From: Micromonospora lupini str. Lupac 08
GTDB taxonomy: Bacteria > Actinomycetota > Actinomycetes > Mycobacteriales > Micromonosporaceae
NCBI RefSeq assembly: GCF_000297395.2
Contig: NZ_HF570108.1
Location: 4,307,300-4,367,809, forward strand
Direction: 5' to 3'
Length of the DNA: 60,510 nucleotides
This document shows positions 44,100 through 53,393 of the stretch, one piece after another. The stretch's first letter is position 1. The number at the start of each line of letters is the position of its first letter. The notes beneath the pieces are model-generated. The model saw nothing but the letters and a program-made list of their open reading frames with translations, did not search any database and had not been told where the DNA came from. A program made the translations under genes and the position numbers.

Positions 44100-46238
44100 T
44101 CAGTGGATGCGCCGCCCCCGCGCGTCGGGTATGCCGGACTTGCGGAAGAAGTACGTGTTGATCTGATCCCGCCACTCGGTGGCGCAGCGCACCTGCTCGT
44201 CGAGGCGTTCGGCCACCCGCTCGTAGACGGTCGGATCGATCATCCCGTTCAGGGTCTGCCACCGCCGCCGCATCACCGCCACCTCCTCGACGCCCGCGAA
44301 GTGGGTGTCGTAGATGTGCTGGATGACAGTGGACCCGCTGTGCAGGACGTGCGTGTACGGGACGTGGTGGAAGAAGAGCAGCAGCTCGTCGGGGCACGTC
44401 TGCGGCGACTCGTACACGTCGGCCCAGTAGGGCGGGTACTGGCCGGCGAAGCCGGTGCCCGAGGCGCGACTGCGGTCCACGCCGACGCCGTCGCGGTCGG
44501 CGAAGTGGTAGGTGCCCCACCGCGAGTACTCGTACCCGTCGACGTCGGGGCCGTAGTGGTCGCCGGGATGGACCATGAAGCCGACGCCCAGCGGGGCGGT
44601 GTACCGCTCGTACGTCCGCCAGGAGTCGTCCATGATCTCGTGCAGCGTCCGTCGCACCAGCTCCGGTTCGGCTGTCGCCGACGGCGGGAACGTCAACGTC
44701 ATCCACTCGTCGAGGACCGCCGTCGCGTCGAGGCGCGGATCCCAGGCGAGCCTGCCGAACGTGTAGAGGTTGGCCTGCGCCAGCGGGTGCCCCGTCCAGA
44801 AGAGGTCGTCGCCGGTGTTGGCGACGGCCACCAGGCCGCCGCCCGTGCCGGCCTCCCCGGTGGCCACGTCGGCGATCGTCCGCCCGCCGGGCCCCCAGGG
44901 CGCGAAGCGCAGCACCTCGCTCCAGCACGGCCCGAGGTGGCAGACGTGCCGCTGCTGGCCCGTGTACTCCTGGGTGACCTGCAACTCGACAGCGATCCGG
45001 GTGGCCGGCATGGCGGCCAGCACCGGCGAGACCGGCTCACGCGTCTGGAAGTCCACCGGCCCGAACTTCACCTGGAGGACCACGTTGGTACGGAACCGCC
45101 CGTCGAGCGGAGCGAAGTGGTCGTACGCGGCCCGCGCCCGGTCGGTGGACCGGTCCCGCCAGTCCTGGTGGTGGTTGTAGACGAACGCCCGCCAGTGCAC
45201 CACTCCCCCGTACGGGGCGAGGGCCTCGGCGAGCAGGTTCGCCCCGTCGGCGTGGTCGCGCCCGTACGTGAACGGGCCGGGTTGCCCCTCCGAGTCGGCC
45301 TTCACCAGGTAGCCGCCGAAGTCGTCGATGCGCTCGTACACCCGCCGGGTGGTGGCCGCCCACCAGGCGCGCACATCCTCGTCGAACGGGTCGGCGCTGG
45401 TCAGTCCACCGAGGACCACGGGCGCGGCGAACGTGACCGACAGGTGCACCCGGATGCCGTACGGGCGCAGCACGTCGGCGATCTCGGTTACGTCGCCGAG
45501 CCGGTCGGTGAGCAGCATCGCCTCGGCGCGACCCACGTTGACGTTGTTCACCGAGATCGCGTTGATCCCGCTGGCGGCCAGCAGCCGCCCGTACTCCCGG
45601 ATCCGCGCCAGGTCCCCGCGCGGACGGCCCCCGGCCCAGAAGATCGAGCCGCCCGCGTACCCCCGTTCGACCTGACCCATCACCGGGTGAACCGCCACGT
45701 TGTCCCAGTGGTTCAGCATCCGCCGACGCAGCGCCGGCCGGTGCAGCTCGGGTGGACGGGCCGGGTCGAACGCCCCCGCGCAGAGCCGTACGACGTGGAA
45801 CAGCCCGTACAGCAGACCGGCCGGCGCGTCGGCGAGCACCACCGTCAGCTCGCCGGCGCGGGCCAGCAGGAATCCCTCGTCGCCGAGCGTCGCACCGTCG
45901 GCGACGTCGACGAGCGCCGCCTCCGCCGCCGACCGCGCCGCCTCGACCGCGGAGTTGGGCAGCTCGTCGGCGTCGCGCAGGGTGAGCACCAGGTCGACCT
46001 CGACGTCCCAGGAGGGCGAATGCCAGACCCGCCCGCCGTAGCGGGTGCAGGCGCGTGTGACCTCGTCGAGGACGGTGTCGACGAGCAGCCCGTCGCCGTG
46101 CACGAGGACGCGGCGCGCGCCGAGGGCCCGGAACGCCTCCGGTGGGAGCCACGCGGGATGCACGCGCGGGTCCTCGACGCCCAGTGGCTCCGCCACGAAC
46201 ATCGACTCCTCCAGGTCCGTCGACTCGTGCGCGTTCAC
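44100..46238 (-). CDS. GH67 alpha-glucuronidase
   Basis: 712 aa, intracellular (no signal peptide). It removes 4-O-methyl-glucuronic acid from the non-reducing end of imported aldouronic acids. All GH67 active-site signatures are present: the acid Glu in VKADSEGQPGPF, the catalytic Asp in FGPVDFQTREP and Glu in VTQEYTGQQRH. GTG 46238 has GGGAGGA 3 nt upstream. It is the last gene of the xylan operon, 43 nt after the DUF624 gene, and ends at a strong terminator opposite manD. Secreted alpha-glucuronidases of GH115 act on polymer, whereas GH67 needs oligosaccharides, which fits the import genes upstream. Confidence 0.93.
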   Translation of the reverse strand: MNAHESTDLEESMFVAEPLGVEDPRVHPAWLPPEAFRALGARRVLVHGDGLLVDTVLDEVTRACTRYGGRVWHSPSWDVEVDLVLTLRDADELPNSAVEAARSAAEAALVDVADGATLGDEGFLLARAGELTVVLADAPAGLLYGLFHVVRLCAGAFDPARPPELHRPALRRRMLNHWDNVAVHPVMGQVERGYAGGSIFWAGGRPRGDLARIREYGRLLAASGINAISVNNVNVGRAEAMLLTDRLGDVTEIADVLRPYGIRVHLSVTFAAPVVLGGLTSADPFDEDVRAWWAATTRRVYERIDDFGGYLVKADSEGQPGPFTYGRDHADGANLLAEALAPYGGVVHWRAFVYNHHQDWRDRSTDRARAAYDHFAPLDGRFRTNVVLQVKFGPVDFQTREPVSPVLAAMPATRIAVELQVTQEYTGQQRHVCHLGPCWSEVLRFAPWGPGGRTIADVATGEAGTGGGLVAVANTGDDLFWTGHPLAQANLYTFGRLAWDPRLDATAVLDEWMTLTFPPSATAEPELVRRTLHEIMDDSWRTYERYTAPLGVGFMVHPGDHYGPDVDGYEYSRWGTYHFADRDGVGVDRSRASGTGFAGQYPPYWADVYESPQTCPDELLLFFHHVPYTHVLHSGSTVIQHIYDTHFAGVEEVAVMRRRWQTLNGMIDPTVYERVAERLDEQVRCATEWRDQINTYFFRKSGIPDARGRRIH

Positions 46239-46281
46239 ACGTCCTCCCGCTCGACGCGCACCTCGGCGGTCGCGGACAGGC

Positions 46282-46974
46282 TCATGCGGTGAACTCCTTC
46301 CGGATCAGGTGGATCATCGGGTCGCCGACGCGCAGGACCGCCAGGGCCACTACCGAGGCGAGCAGCGCCAGGACCGCCTCGGAGAAGACCGCGGTGACCC
46401 CGGCCGCCGCGGCGAGCAGCAGGGCGTTGCCGACGGTGACCCCGGGGGTACGGACGAGGAAGTGCACGGCCAGGCGCAGGACGTCGCGGGTGCGGAACTC
46501 GAACAGCGAGGTGATCACCAGCGCGTTCGCCGCGCAGACGGTCACACCCACCGCGATCAGGACCAGCGGCACCACCCACCACCTCGGGAGGCCGATCGCG
46601 CCGCGGTAGGCGAGGTTGAGCGCGAGCACTGTCAGCCACAGCACCGTCGGGGCCCAGACCCGCAGCGCGCCCCCGGCGTTGAGCCGGTAGCCCCGCCAGA
46701 ACAGGGCGGCGGGCCGCAGGTCCGTCAGGTCGGGCGGTTGGTGGCGCAGGGCGTACAGGGCGGCGCAGACCGCCGGCCCCACCGGCAGCAGCAGGAGCGC
46801 GGCCAGCGGCAGGTTGCTGGGGTCGCGGCCGAGCAGCAGCAGCGGGAGCAGGCCGGGCAGCGTGGTGACGAGGAGCAGTACCTCGACCACGACCAGGATG
46901 TAGACGCGCGACGCGAACCGGGACAGGGGTCCGTCGCCGAACTGCCGCCAGGCGTGCGCGGTGCTACGCGTCAT
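46282..46974 (-). CDS. DUF624 (YesL-like) membrane protein
   Basis: 230 aa with about five or six TM helices (first at about 23-47, later runs VVPLVLIAVGVTVCAANALV and VFSEAVLALLASVVALAV in part). ATG 46974 has GAGGA 4-5 nt upstream. The YesL family is regularly found beside LplB/LplC-type sugar permeases for plant cell-wall oligosaccharides and is thought to assist that uptake; its molecular job is unknown. It lies between the binding-protein and alpha-glucuronidase genes. A hairpin separates it from the binding-protein gene. Confidence 0.85.
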   Translation of the reverse strand: MTRSTAHAWRQFGDGPLSRFASRVYILVVVEVLLLVTTLPGLLPLLLLGRDPSNLPLAALLLLPVGPAVCAALYALRHQPPDLTDLRPAALFWRGYRLNAGGALRVWAPTVLWLTVLALNLAYRGAIGLPRWWVVPLVLIAVGVTVCAANALVITSLFEFRTRDVLRLAVHFLVRTPGVTVGNALLLAAAAGVTAVFSEAVLALLASVVALAVLRVGDPMIHLIRKEFTA

Positions 46975-47018
46975 CTCGTCCTCTTCGTGCGGTGCGGTGC
47001 GCGGCTGACGGTGTTCGG

Positions 47019-47051
47019 CCGGTCCGGTGGTGGCGGGCACCACCGGACCGG
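47019..47051 (-). terminator. intercistronic hairpin after the binding-protein gene
   Basis: Perfect 14-bp stem CCGGTCCGGTGGTG / CACCACCGGACCGG with a 5-nt loop, 7 nt downstream of the binding-protein stop and inside the operon. It probably acts as a partial terminator or 3'-end stabiliser that raises binding-protein mRNA over the distal genes. Confidence 0.65.
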
Positions 47052-47058
47052 TCGAGGG

Positions 47059-48702
47059 TCAGCCGTGGTCCTTCTGGTACCTGTCGTACGCCTTGTTGAC
47101 CATGGTCAGGTAGGCGTCCATGTTCTTGCCCTTCAACTCGGCCACGTAGGCGTCCCACTGGGAGAAGTCGCGCTGGCCGAGCGCGAACTGCAGGGTCGCC
47201 TGGTAGACGGCGTCCTTCAGCGGCGTCTCCCACAGTGACGCCTGCTCCCGCTCCTCGTCGTTGAGCGGGTGCGGCGGGGGCACCGCGACCGGCGGACGGG
47301 CGTTGAGCACCTTCTGGAACTCCTGCTCCTCGGGAGCGAAGAAGCCCTGTACCAGCTCCGGCTTGCCGCCGTAGGCGAAGACGCCGTTGTAGAAGCCGAA
47401 GTCCTTCTGCAGATGCTTGGGCGCCTTCGGGTTCAGGCCGATGACGTTGACGTCGGGCGCCAGCTTGGGCTTGCCGGCGGCGTCCCGGACGAACGTCGTA
47501 CCCTCGACGCCCCACTTGGCGAACTCCTGGCCGGCGTCCGAATACCAGAGCCAGTCGATGAACTGCATCATCGCCACGAAGTTCTTGCTCTCGCGAGCCT
47601 TCGAGGAGATCATCACGCCGTTCTCCAACCGGCTGGCCGGGTTGATCTCACCGGCCGGCCCGATCGGCAGCGGAATCTTGGAGATCTTCGCCTTGGGGTT
47701 GGTCTTGGCGAGGTCGGGCCGGTAGTCGTTCACGACGGCCTGCGCGTTGGCGCTGATCACGAAGGACTTGCCGTTGGCGAGCTTCTGCCGGGCCTGCTCA
47801 TCGGTCTGGGTGAAGCTCTCCGGGTCGAGCAGCTTCTCCGACACCAGCTTGTTGAGGTACTGGAGCATCTGCTTGTACTGCTCCGTGGCGCCGGTGTAGA
47901 CGAACTTCTTGGCGTTCGCGTCCCACGAGGTGTGCTGGAAGTTCCAGCCCGCGCCCTGCAGCCCGTACGACACGGCCAGGATGTTGAGCAGGTTGCCGGC
48001 CGGGTTGGGCTTGCTCCACCGGTCGGAGAACGGATACACGTCCGGGTACTTGGCCTTCATCGCCTTGAGCACCGTGTACAGCTCGTCCCAGGTCTTCGGG
48101 ACCGCCAGGTTCAACTCGTCGAGGATGTCGGTCCGGATCGCCACCGAGTAGTCCTGCCAGGGCTTCTCGTGCAGCCCCGGCAGCAGGTAGAACTTGCCGT
48201 CCTCCTGGCGCCGCTGGTCGATCTCGGACTTGAGGTTCCACTTCGAGATCTTGTCCTGGAGGTTCGGCATCAGGTCGAGGTAGTCACTGACCGGCAGGAT
48301 CGCCCCGGAGGAGACGTAGGCGTCCTCCTGGGCGGGGTACGTCTTCGGAATGATCAACGGAGCATCGCCGGCGCCGATCAGCAGGCTGCGCTTCTGCTCG
48401 TAGTCGCTCAGGGGCACGGCGACCGGCGTGAGCGTGACGTTGGCCCGCGACTTCAGCTCCTTCCAGAACAGCCAGTCGTCGCGCAGCGGGTAGTTCGGAT
48501 GGTTGTTGTAGAGGATCGAGAAGGAGACCGGCTCGCTCGCCTTGAACTGCTTGCCGATGCCGTAGTCGGCCATCGCACCGGCCCGGTTCTCCGACAGGTC
48601 CTTGGCGTCGGACGGGTCATCGCTACAGGCGGCGATGCTGGTGGCCGCGAGCAGTGCGGCTACTGCCGCTGTCGCGGCGCGGCGCCACGATCGGTGGAGC
48701 AT
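47059..48702 (-). CDS. ABC sugar-binding lipoprotein (LplA-type extracellular solute-binding protein)
   Basis: 547 aa. The signal peptide ends in a lipobox (TSIAAC, Cys near residue 25), so the protein is anchored outside the membrane. It then captures xylo- or aldouronic oligosaccharides for import (specificity inferred from neighbours). The length of about 550 residues and features such as SFSILYNNHPNYPLRDDWLFW (in part), VPKTWDELYTVLKAMK and NFVAMMQFIDWLWYSDAG fit the large LplA-like family 1 binding proteins. SD AAAGGA lies 5 nt before the ATG. It is 45 nt after the second permease gene. No ATPase gene is in the operon, as usual for actinobacteria, where a shared MsiK-type ATPase serves several importers. 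Confidence 0.92.
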   Translation of the reverse strand: MLHRSWRRAATAAVAALLAATSIAACSDDPSDAKDLSENRAGAMADYGIGKQFKASEPVSFSILYNNHPNYPLRDDWLFWKELKSRANVTLTPVAVPLSDYEQKRSLLIGAGDAPLIIPKTYPAQEDAYVSSGAILPVSDYLDLMPNLQDKISKWNLKSEIDQRRQEDGKFYLLPGLHEKPWQDYSVAIRTDILDELNLAVPKTWDELYTVLKAMKAKYPDVYPFSDRWSKPNPAGNLLNILAVSYGLQGAGWNFQHTSWDANAKKFVYTGATEQYKQMLQYLNKLVSEKLLDPESFTQTDEQARQKLANGKSFVISANAQAVVNDYRPDLAKTNPKAKISKIPLPIGPAGEINPASRLENGVMISSKARESKNFVAMMQFIDWLWYSDAGQEFAKWGVEGTTFVRDAAGKPKLAPDVNVIGLNPKAPKHLQKDFGFYNGVFAYGGKPELVQGFFAPEEQEFQKVLNARPPVAVPPPHPLNDEEREQASLWETPLKDAVYQATLQFALGQRDFSQWDAYVAELKGKNMDAYLTMVNKAYDRYQKDHG

Positions 48703-48747
48703 GGCGGTCCTTTCGGGTTCGCTGGAGGGAAATGGTGGACGTGCCGG

Positions 48748-49686
48748 TCAGCCCTTGACGGCGCCGAGCATCACGCCGCGGACGAAGTACCGCTGGACGA
48801 AGGGGTAGACGAGGAGGATGGGCAGGGTCGTGAGCACGATCGTCACCGACTTGAGCGTCGCGTCGGCCTGCACCTCGTCGGCCTCGGCGATCGCGCCGAT
48901 GTTCTCCGCGCCGGTGGCCCCCGCGATCAGGTTGCGCAGGTAGACGGTCACCGGCCACAGCTCCTGCTGGTCCATGTAGAGGAAGGCGGCGAACCAGGAG
49001 TTCCAGAACGCGACGGCGTAGAACAGCACCATCGTGGCGACGATCGCCTTCGACAGCGGCAGCACGATGCGCAGCAGGATCCCGTACGTGTTGAGCCCGT
49101 CGACGGCCGCGGCCTCCTCCAGGTCGGTGGGCAGGCTCTCGAAGAACGCCTTCATCACCAGCAGGTTGAACACGTTTATCGCGTTTGGCACCGCGATGGC
49201 CCAGACGGTGTTCTTCATGCCCAGGCTCGTGACCAGCACGTAGTTGGGGATCAGGCCGCCGGTGAAGAACATGGTGAAGACCGCGATACCGACAAGCGCC
49301 GTACGGCCCCGCAGGTGCTTCTTGGACAGCACGTACGCGTAGCAGGTGGTCAGCACGATCGAGATGGCCGTGGCGACGACCGTGTAGAAGAGGGTGTTGC
49401 GGTAGTTCGTCCAGAACAGCGAGTCGTTGAGCACGAGCCGGTAGGTGTCCAGGTTGAACCCGAGCGGCACGAGGTTTACCTGGCCGCCGAGGATGTACCG
49501 CTCGTCGCTGAGCGAGCGGGCCACGACGTTGACGAACGGGTACAGCGTCACCACCACGACGATGGTGAGCACTATCGCGTTGCAGGCCTGGAAGACGCGG
49601 TAGCCCCGGCTCGGGCGGATGCCGCGCGGCCGCGCGGGGGCCGGCAGGCCGCTCGCGGTGGCGGTGTCGGTGGCGTCGACGGTCAC
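48748..49686 (-). CDS. carbohydrate ABC transporter permease (LplC-type)
   Basis: 312 aa with six TM helices, the first at about 35-58 (NAIVLTIVVVVTLYPFVNVV). The EAA loop for the ATPase is seen as EEAAAVDGLNTYGILLRIVLPLSK near residue 195 (in part). The GTG at 49686 overlaps the stop of the preceding permease (GTGA), which fixes the start. It forms the heterodimeric channel with that permease. The C-terminus VQRYFVRGVMLGAVKG is the standard end of this subfamily. Confidence 0.92.
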   Translation of the reverse strand: MTVDATDTATASGLPAPARPRGIRPSRGYRVFQACNAIVLTIVVVVTLYPFVNVVARSLSDERYILGGQVNLVPLGFNLDTYRLVLNDSLFWTNYRNTLFYTVVATAISIVLTTCYAYVLSKKHLRGRTALVGIAVFTMFFTGGLIPNYVLVTSLGMKNTVWAIAVPNAINVFNLLVMKAFFESLPTDLEEAAAVDGLNTYGILLRIVLPLSKAIVATMVLFYAVAFWNSWFAAFLYMDQQELWPVTVYLRNLIAGATGAENIGAIAEADEVQADATLKSVTIVLTTLPILLVYPFVQRYFVRGVMLGAVKG

Positions 49687-50675
49687 CACAGGCTCGTCCC
49701 CACGGTGCGGCGGGCGATCAGGTTCGCCGTCAGGACCAGCGTGAGCCCGATGACCGCCTCGAACAGCCCGATGGCGGCGGCGTAGCTGAAGTTGCTGGAC
49801 CCGAAGCCCATCCGGAACAGGTACGTGGAGAGCACGTCGGCGGTCGGATAGGTAAGCGGGTTGTAGAGCAGCAGGATCTTCTCGAACCCGACCGCCATGA
49901 AGTTGCCGATGTTGAGGATCAGCAACGTCACCATGGTCGGACGGATGCCCGGGAGCGTGACGTGCCAGGTCTGCCGCCACCGGTTGGCGCCGTCGATCCG
50001 CGCCGCCTCGTACAGGTCGTCGTCGACTGTGGTGAGCGCGGCGAGGTAGAGGATGGTGCCCCAGCCGACCGTCTGCCAGACCTCGGACGACACGTAGATG
50101 GTCCGGAACCACTCGGCGCGTTGCAGGAACGGCACCGGGTCGCCGCCGGTGGCCTGCACGATCTGGTTGACGGTGCCGTCGACCGAGGTGAGCTGCATGA
50201 CCATGGCCGCCACGATCACGATCGACAGGAAGTGCGGCAGGTAGGACACCGACTGGACGAACCGCCGGAGCCGGCGGGCACGCACCTCGTTGAGCAGCAG
50301 CGCCAGGACGATCGGCAGCGGGAAGCAGAACAGCAGGGTCAGCGTCCCGAGCACAAGCGTGTTGGTGAAGACGTCCCAGAACGTCGGGTCGGTGAGGAAC
50401 ATCCGGAAGTACCGCAGCCCCACCCAGTACTCGCCGAAGATGCTTCCGCCCGGCTTGAACCGGCGGAAGGCGATGACGTTGCCGATCATCGGGAGATAGC
50501 GGAAGACCAGGAAGAACAGCAGCGGTAGGACGGCCAGCGAGTAGAGCTGCCAGTCCCGGCGCACCGCCTGCCGCCAGGTGCGGCGCCGACGCGGCGCCCG
50601 CGGGGCGGGGACGGTGGCCTCCGCCGGAGCACCGGGCGGCGCCGGTGGCGGTGGCCGTAACGTCTCGGATGTCAT
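49683..50675 (-). CDS. carbohydrate ABC transporter permease (LplB-type)
   Basis: 330 aa. A cytoplasmic Pro/Arg-rich N-terminus of about 40 residues precedes six TM helices, starting with LYSLAVLPLLFFLVFRYLPM. The EAA loop reads YEAARIDGANRWRQTWHVTLPGI near residue 225 (in part). The ATG at 50675 overlaps the TGA of the GH3 gene (ATGA). It partners with the LplC-type permease downstream for uptake of xylan-derived oligosaccharides. Confidence 0.93.
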   Translation of the reverse strand: MTSETLRPPPPAPPGAPAEATVPAPRAPRRRRTWRQAVRRDWQLYSLAVLPLLFFLVFRYLPMIGNVIAFRRFKPGGSIFGEYWVGLRYFRMFLTDPTFWDVFTNTLVLGTLTLLFCFPLPIVLALLLNEVRARRLRRFVQSVSYLPHFLSIVIVAAMVMQLTSVDGTVNQIVQATGGDPVPFLQRAEWFRTIYVSSEVWQTVGWGTILYLAALTTVDDDLYEAARIDGANRWRQTWHVTLPGIRPTMVTLLILNIGNFMAVGFEKILLLYNPLTYPTADVLSTYLFRMGFGSSNFSYAAAIGLFEAVIGLTLVLTANLIARRTVGTSLW

Positions 50676-53077
50676 CCTCGGCCCTCCTGTGCGGAGTGCG
50701 CAACGGCCACGAGGGGCTCGATCCGCACCGACGTGAGTAGTTCTCGCTGGTGGCCGACCTGGCGCTCGGCCCCGGTCAGCCGCAGCGGCAGGGCCGCCGC
50801 CATCTCCCCGCTCGACCGCCCGAACCGCAGCTCCACCGCGCCGGGTTCGACGATGCGCCGACCGGACCGACCGGTGAACGACGCGACGTCGGCCGGTACG
50901 CCGAACGTCACGTGCGCCGCCGCGCCGGGCTCCAGCGGCACCCGGGTGTAGCCGACGAGCCGGATCACCGGGCGGGTGGTCTGTGCCACCGGGTCGTGCA
51001 GGTAGAGCTGCACCACCTCGGTGCCGGCCCGGTCACCCGTGTTCGAGACGGTGATCCGCACCCGCACCTCGCCGTCGACGGGCCACGCCGCCGCCTCGGC
51101 CCGCGTCCCACCCGCCGGCTCCACGACCGTGGCGTCGGACCACTCGAAGGTGGTGTAGCTCAGGCCGTGGCCGAACGGGTACGCCGGCGTCGGGTCGATC
51201 GAGGACACCTTGCTGCGGTGCCCGAGCGGCGGCGACAGGTAGGTGCCCGGCAGTCCACCGGCGTCGCGGGGGACGCTGACCGGCAACCGCCCGGACGGGT
51301 TCACCGCGCCGGTGAGCACCTCGGCGAGCGCCTGCCCGCCGAGCTGGCCCAGGAAGAACGCCTGCACGACGGCCGCCGCGGCGTCGAACTCCGGGCCGAG
51401 CGCGTACGGCCGGCCGGTCATCAGCACCAGCACGACCGGGGTGCCGGTGGCGAGGACGGCCCGGACCAGGTCGGCCTGCACGCCGGGCAGCCGCAGGTCG
51501 GCGGCGTCGCAGCCCTCACCGGAGGTGCCCCGGCCGAACATTCCCGCCCGGTCGCCGACGGCGAGCACGCACACGTCGGCGGCGGTGGCCGCGGCGACCG
51601 CGGCCGGGATACCCGAGGTGTCGTCGCCGGTGATGGTGCAGCCCGGCTCGTGGGTGAGCAGGGGGACGCGGCGGGCCAGTTCCTCGCGCAGCGAGGCGAT
51701 GTCCAGGCCGAGGCCGTGGTCGCTGTGGTTGACGCCGACATGGTTCGGAAAGGAGTAGCAGCCGAGCATGGCCATCGGATCGTCGGCGACCGGACCCACC
51801 AGGGCGACGCGGCTCGCTACGGTCAGCGGCAGGGCGCCGCCGTTGCGCAGCAGGACGACGGACTCGCGGGCCAGGCGTACGGCGACGTCCCGGCTGGCCT
51901 CGTCGTCGAGGCGCAGGTCCGCCACGTCGTCGGGCACCGCGCGCCAGTCCTCGTCGAGCAGGCCGAGCTCGATCTTCTGGATCAGCACCCGACGCAGCGC
52001 CCGGTCGATGAGCGCCTCGTCGATCTCGCCGGCGCGGACCGCCGCCACCAACGGGTCACCGAAGGCGTCCACGGTGGGCAGCTCGACGTCGATCCCGGCG
52101 CGCAGGGCGAGGTGGGCGGCGTCGGCGGAGCGTTCGGCGACACCGTGCAGGGTCTGCAGGAACCGGACGGCGAAGTAGTCGGCGACCACGGTGCCGGTGA
52201 AGCCCCACTCGTCGCGCAGCAGCCCGGTCAGCAGCTGCTCGTCGGCGGCGGCCGGCATGCCGTCGATCTCGGCGTACGAGTTCATCACCGAGCGCGCCCC
52301 GCCGAGGCGCAGGGCCATCTCGAACGGCGGCAGGATGACGTCGGCCAGCTCGCGGCGCCCCATCGACACCGGGGCCAGGTTGCGGCCACCCCGGGAGGCG
52401 GAGTAGCCGGCGAAGTGCTTGAGGGTGGCCACCACGCCGGCGTTCTCCAGGCCCCGCACGTAGGCCGCGCCTGTCGTCCCCACCAGGTACGGGTCCTCCC
52501 CGATCGTCTCCTCGGTGCGGCCCCAGCGGTAGTCGCGGGTGACGTCGACGACGGGCGCGAGCCCCTGGTGTACGCCGGCGGCGCGCATCGACCGGCCGAT
52601 CCGGCCGGCCATCTCCTCGACCAGGGCGGGGTCGAACGACGCGCCCCATCCCAGCGGGGTCGGGTAGACGGTGGCCCGCCAGGCGGCGAATCCGGTGAGG
52701 CACTCCTCGTGCACCTGGGCGGGGATGCCGAACCGGCTGGCGGCGACGATCTGCGCCTGGGAGGCGGCAAGCGACCGGGCGCCGAGCACCGGGTCGACGG
52801 GCGCGGTGCCGAACGGGCGGGTGAGCTGGCCCAGCCCGTACGCGATGACGCTGTCCCAGGCCGGTGTCTCGGCGACCATGTCGGACTGGTGGGGGGCGAC
52901 GCCCTCGCCGGAGGCGTCGGCGCCGACCCAGACGCCGACGAGCTGGGCGATCTTCTCCTGCACCGACATCAGCGGGAGCAGCGCCTCGGCCCGCTCGGCC
53001 GGTGACAGCCGCGCGTCGCGCCACGGTGTGGCGTCGCGGGACACCGGTTCGCCGTCGGCGGGCACCTGACTTCTCAT
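50672..53077 (-). CDS. GH3 beta-xylosidase / beta-glucosidase, first gene of the xylan operon
   Basis: 801 aa from ATG 53077, with AAGGGG 8 nt upstream. There is no signal peptide, so it acts on imported oligosaccharides. The GH3 N-domain shows LAPVVDVTRDYRWGRTEETIGEDPYL (in part) and KHFAGYSASRGGRN. The nucleophile Asp is in TVVADYFAV near residue 300. A C-domain with VLVLMTGRPYALG and a terminal fibronectin-like domain follow. The EECLTGF segment is typical of the xylosidase/glucosidase clade found with bxl-type operons in Streptomyces, where the same order of importer and GH3 genes occurs. Which sugar it prefers is not certain. Upstream promoter and operator are clear. Confidence 0.9.
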   Translation of the reverse strand: MRSQVPADGEPVSRDATPWRDARLSPAERAEALLPLMSVQEKIAQLVGVWVGADASGEGVAPHQSDMVAETPAWDSVIAYGLGQLTRPFGTAPVDPVLGARSLAASQAQIVAASRFGIPAQVHEECLTGFAAWRATVYPTPLGWGASFDPALVEEMAGRIGRSMRAAGVHQGLAPVVDVTRDYRWGRTEETIGEDPYLVGTTGAAYVRGLENAGVVATLKHFAGYSASRGGRNLAPVSMGRRELADVILPPFEMALRLGGARSVMNSYAEIDGMPAAADEQLLTGLLRDEWGFTGTVVADYFAVRFLQTLHGVAERSADAAHLALRAGIDVELPTVDAFGDPLVAAVRAGEIDEALIDRALRRVLIQKIELGLLDEDWRAVPDDVADLRLDDEASRDVAVRLARESVVLLRNGGALPLTVASRVALVGPVADDPMAMLGCYSFPNHVGVNHSDHGLGLDIASLREELARRVPLLTHEPGCTITGDDTSGIPAAVAAATAADVCVLAVGDRAGMFGRGTSGEGCDAADLRLPGVQADLVRAVLATGTPVVLVLMTGRPYALGPEFDAAAAVVQAFFLGQLGGQALAEVLTGAVNPSGRLPVSVPRDAGGLPGTYLSPPLGHRSKVSSIDPTPAYPFGHGLSYTTFEWSDATVVEPAGGTRAEAAAWPVDGEVRVRITVSNTGDRAGTEVVQLYLHDPVAQTTRPVIRLVGYTRVPLEPGAAAHVTFGVPADVASFTGRSGRRIVEPGAVELRFGRSSGEMAAALPLRLTGAERQVGHQRELLTSVRIEPLVAVAHSAQEGRG

Positions 53078-53150
53078 GCCGAGACCCCTTAGCTCCGGCC
53101 ACGTTCCCGCACCCTCGTGGGACCGGTCCGTGGCGGACGGTGTGCGATCC

Positions 53151-53214
53151 GAAACTTTCCGGAAACCCAAGCAACCTTTTCGGCAACCTAAGTCCACCGC
53201 CCGGATGTAGTCAA
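53151..53214 (-). promoter_or_regulatory. promoter and LacI-type operator of the xylan operon
   Basis: Minus-strand TTGACT (53209-53214), 17-nt spacer, TTAGGT (53186-53191). The operator GAAACTTTCCGGAAACCC (53151-53168, plus-strand reading) lies about 10-28 nt after the predicted start site, an ideal roadblock position. It shares TTTCCGGAAA with the palindrome at 42659-42676. The remainder of the 316-nt gap to lacI holds no gene. Confidence 0.72.
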
Positions 53215-53355
53215 GAGGCTCGATCGGTCGCGGGACCGCTCCCTCGTACGGCCAGTGGCAGCGGCCATTGCGCTCAGTCATGAACGAGCCCGGGAACCGC
53301 CCGGACCGCGCCCGATCCACTACCGCATCGACGGTCATGACCGGCTGATCGTGTT

Positions 53356-53375
53356 AAGGTCTCCCGAAAATTTCG
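53356..53375 (+). promoter_or_regulatory. degenerate operator-like sequence before lacI
   Basis: AAGGTCTCCCGAAAATTTCG shares the AAGGT-half and the CCGAAA core with the two better operators. It sits 18 nt before the lacI start and could give weak autoregulation. Confidence 0.4.
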
Positions 53376-53393
53376 ACGCTGCATGAGGCTGCG

